From Bryobacterales bacterium (GTDB taxonomy: Bacteria > Acidobacteriota > Terriglobia > Bryobacterales > Bryobacteraceae): DNA of 50,748 nt. Positions 50,453 to 50,748 of this stretch are shown one piece after another. Position numbers and translations under genes: made by a program. Location: assembly GCA_016789745.1 (NCBI GenBank), contig JAEUQF010000304.1, forward strand, positions 1-50,748, read 5' to 3'. The first letter of the stretch is position 1. Each line of letters opens with the position of its first letter. The notes under the pieces were generated by a model. The model saw only the letters and a list, made by a program, of their open reading frames with translations. It was not told the origin of the DNA and searched no databases.

Positions 50453-50748
50453 GTTGCCACCGAACCTGAACTGATCTTCCGCAGCGGCCTTGCCAGCGAA
50501 TCGAAAGTTGCAGGTTCGGGGCCGCTCCCTCCGAGCTTCAGCCCCGCAACCCATCCGCCACCCGTTGGGGCTTTGGCTTCGCTCCTTCGGGGGACGGGAC
50601 GGCTCATAGCGGCGCGTGTCAACGATTTTGAGACAGCCGGCAAAGGAATTTAGTGACTTTCTGGCTCAGTCTTTGGCTTGTTGATCCAAACAGCGGACGG
50701 CATTGGCAACGGGGTCGGATGCCGTCGAACGAAGCGCTCCGGATGCGC
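50453..50748. other. Unassigned right end of window
   Basis: About 300 bases without a supportable gene. A TGTC...GACA inverted pair (within TGTCAACGATTTTGAGACA, near 50617-50635) is the only feature noted; it may mark a mobile-element end, but no transposase reading frame is visible. Confidence 0.3.

Noticed and set aside
50180..50554. Minus-strand frame of 124 codons near the right end
   Set aside because: No family resemblance; overlaps the plus-strand remnant ORF, and the amino-acid composition is typical of a random high-GC frame.
1..50748. Exosortase/PEP-CTERM system or CRISPR array
   Set aside because: No exosortase-like gene, PEP-CTERM tail or regularly spaced repeats were seen.

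Overview
The window looks like part of an Acidobacteriota chromosome, most likely the Bryobacterales/Solibacter lineage. This is inferred from the high GC, from a Solibacter-type secreted N-terminal domain (TIGR03437-like) fused to a beta-helix, and from the mix of BACON, malectin and beta-helix domains in one secreted protein. No rRNA, tRNA or CRISPR array was seen.

Left edge (1-2904): two minus-strand stress-type genes, a CBS-CBS-TM-BON protein cut by the window edge and a divergent GroEL without a GroES partner. A 265-base gene-free stretch upstream of groEL carries two spaced GGGT-N6-ACCC boxes.

Core (2905-45358): one very long minus-strand polysaccharide locus of about 36 genes. Many junctions are 4-base ATGA overlaps or short overlaps, so it reads as one operon of about 42 kb. 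Transcription appears to start at a good sigma70-type promoter (45329-45358) that overlaps a perfect inverted repeat. The first gene is a NusG/RfaH-like antiterminator, followed by a ribbon-helix-helix protein, three secreted or anchored proteins of unknown role, then Wza-like export protein, Wzz/Wzc tyrosine autokinase, VanZ-like protein and a PglC-like initiating phosphoglycosyl transferase. Next come sugar-nucleotide genes (WbpM/PglF-type 4,6-dehydratase, DegT aminotransferase, NeuB, NeuC and NeuA homologues), which together fit a legionaminic-acid-like nonulosonic acid made from UDP-GlcNAc. An ABC exporter (Wzm/Wzt), glycosyltransferases, methyltransferases, an asparagine synthetase, a 2-hydroxyacid dehydrogenase, an O-antigen ligase/polymerase, a CapK-like adenylating enzyme and a WbpA-type dehydrogenase complete the locus.

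The most unusual part is 26809-31262: a GNAT acyltransferase, a free acyl carrier protein, an FkbH-like HAD-GNAT protein and a MaoC-SDR fusion sit between neuB and neuC. I infer a dedicated carrier-protein pathway that builds and transfers an acyl group (glyceryl or 3-hydroxyacyl are candidates) onto the nonulosonic acid or its precursor. The SDR half of the fusion has lost two of its four catalytic residues.

Right part (45359-50748): a doubtful minus-strand ORF, a gene-poor AT-richer stretch with TTCGAAG repeats, then a divergent plus-strand gene for a 1188-residue secreted malectin/Ig/CBM/BACON/beta-helix protein ending at a strong terminator. Its beta-helix is a clear paralogue of one encoded inside the operon. 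The last 850 bases hold only a degraded small ORF.
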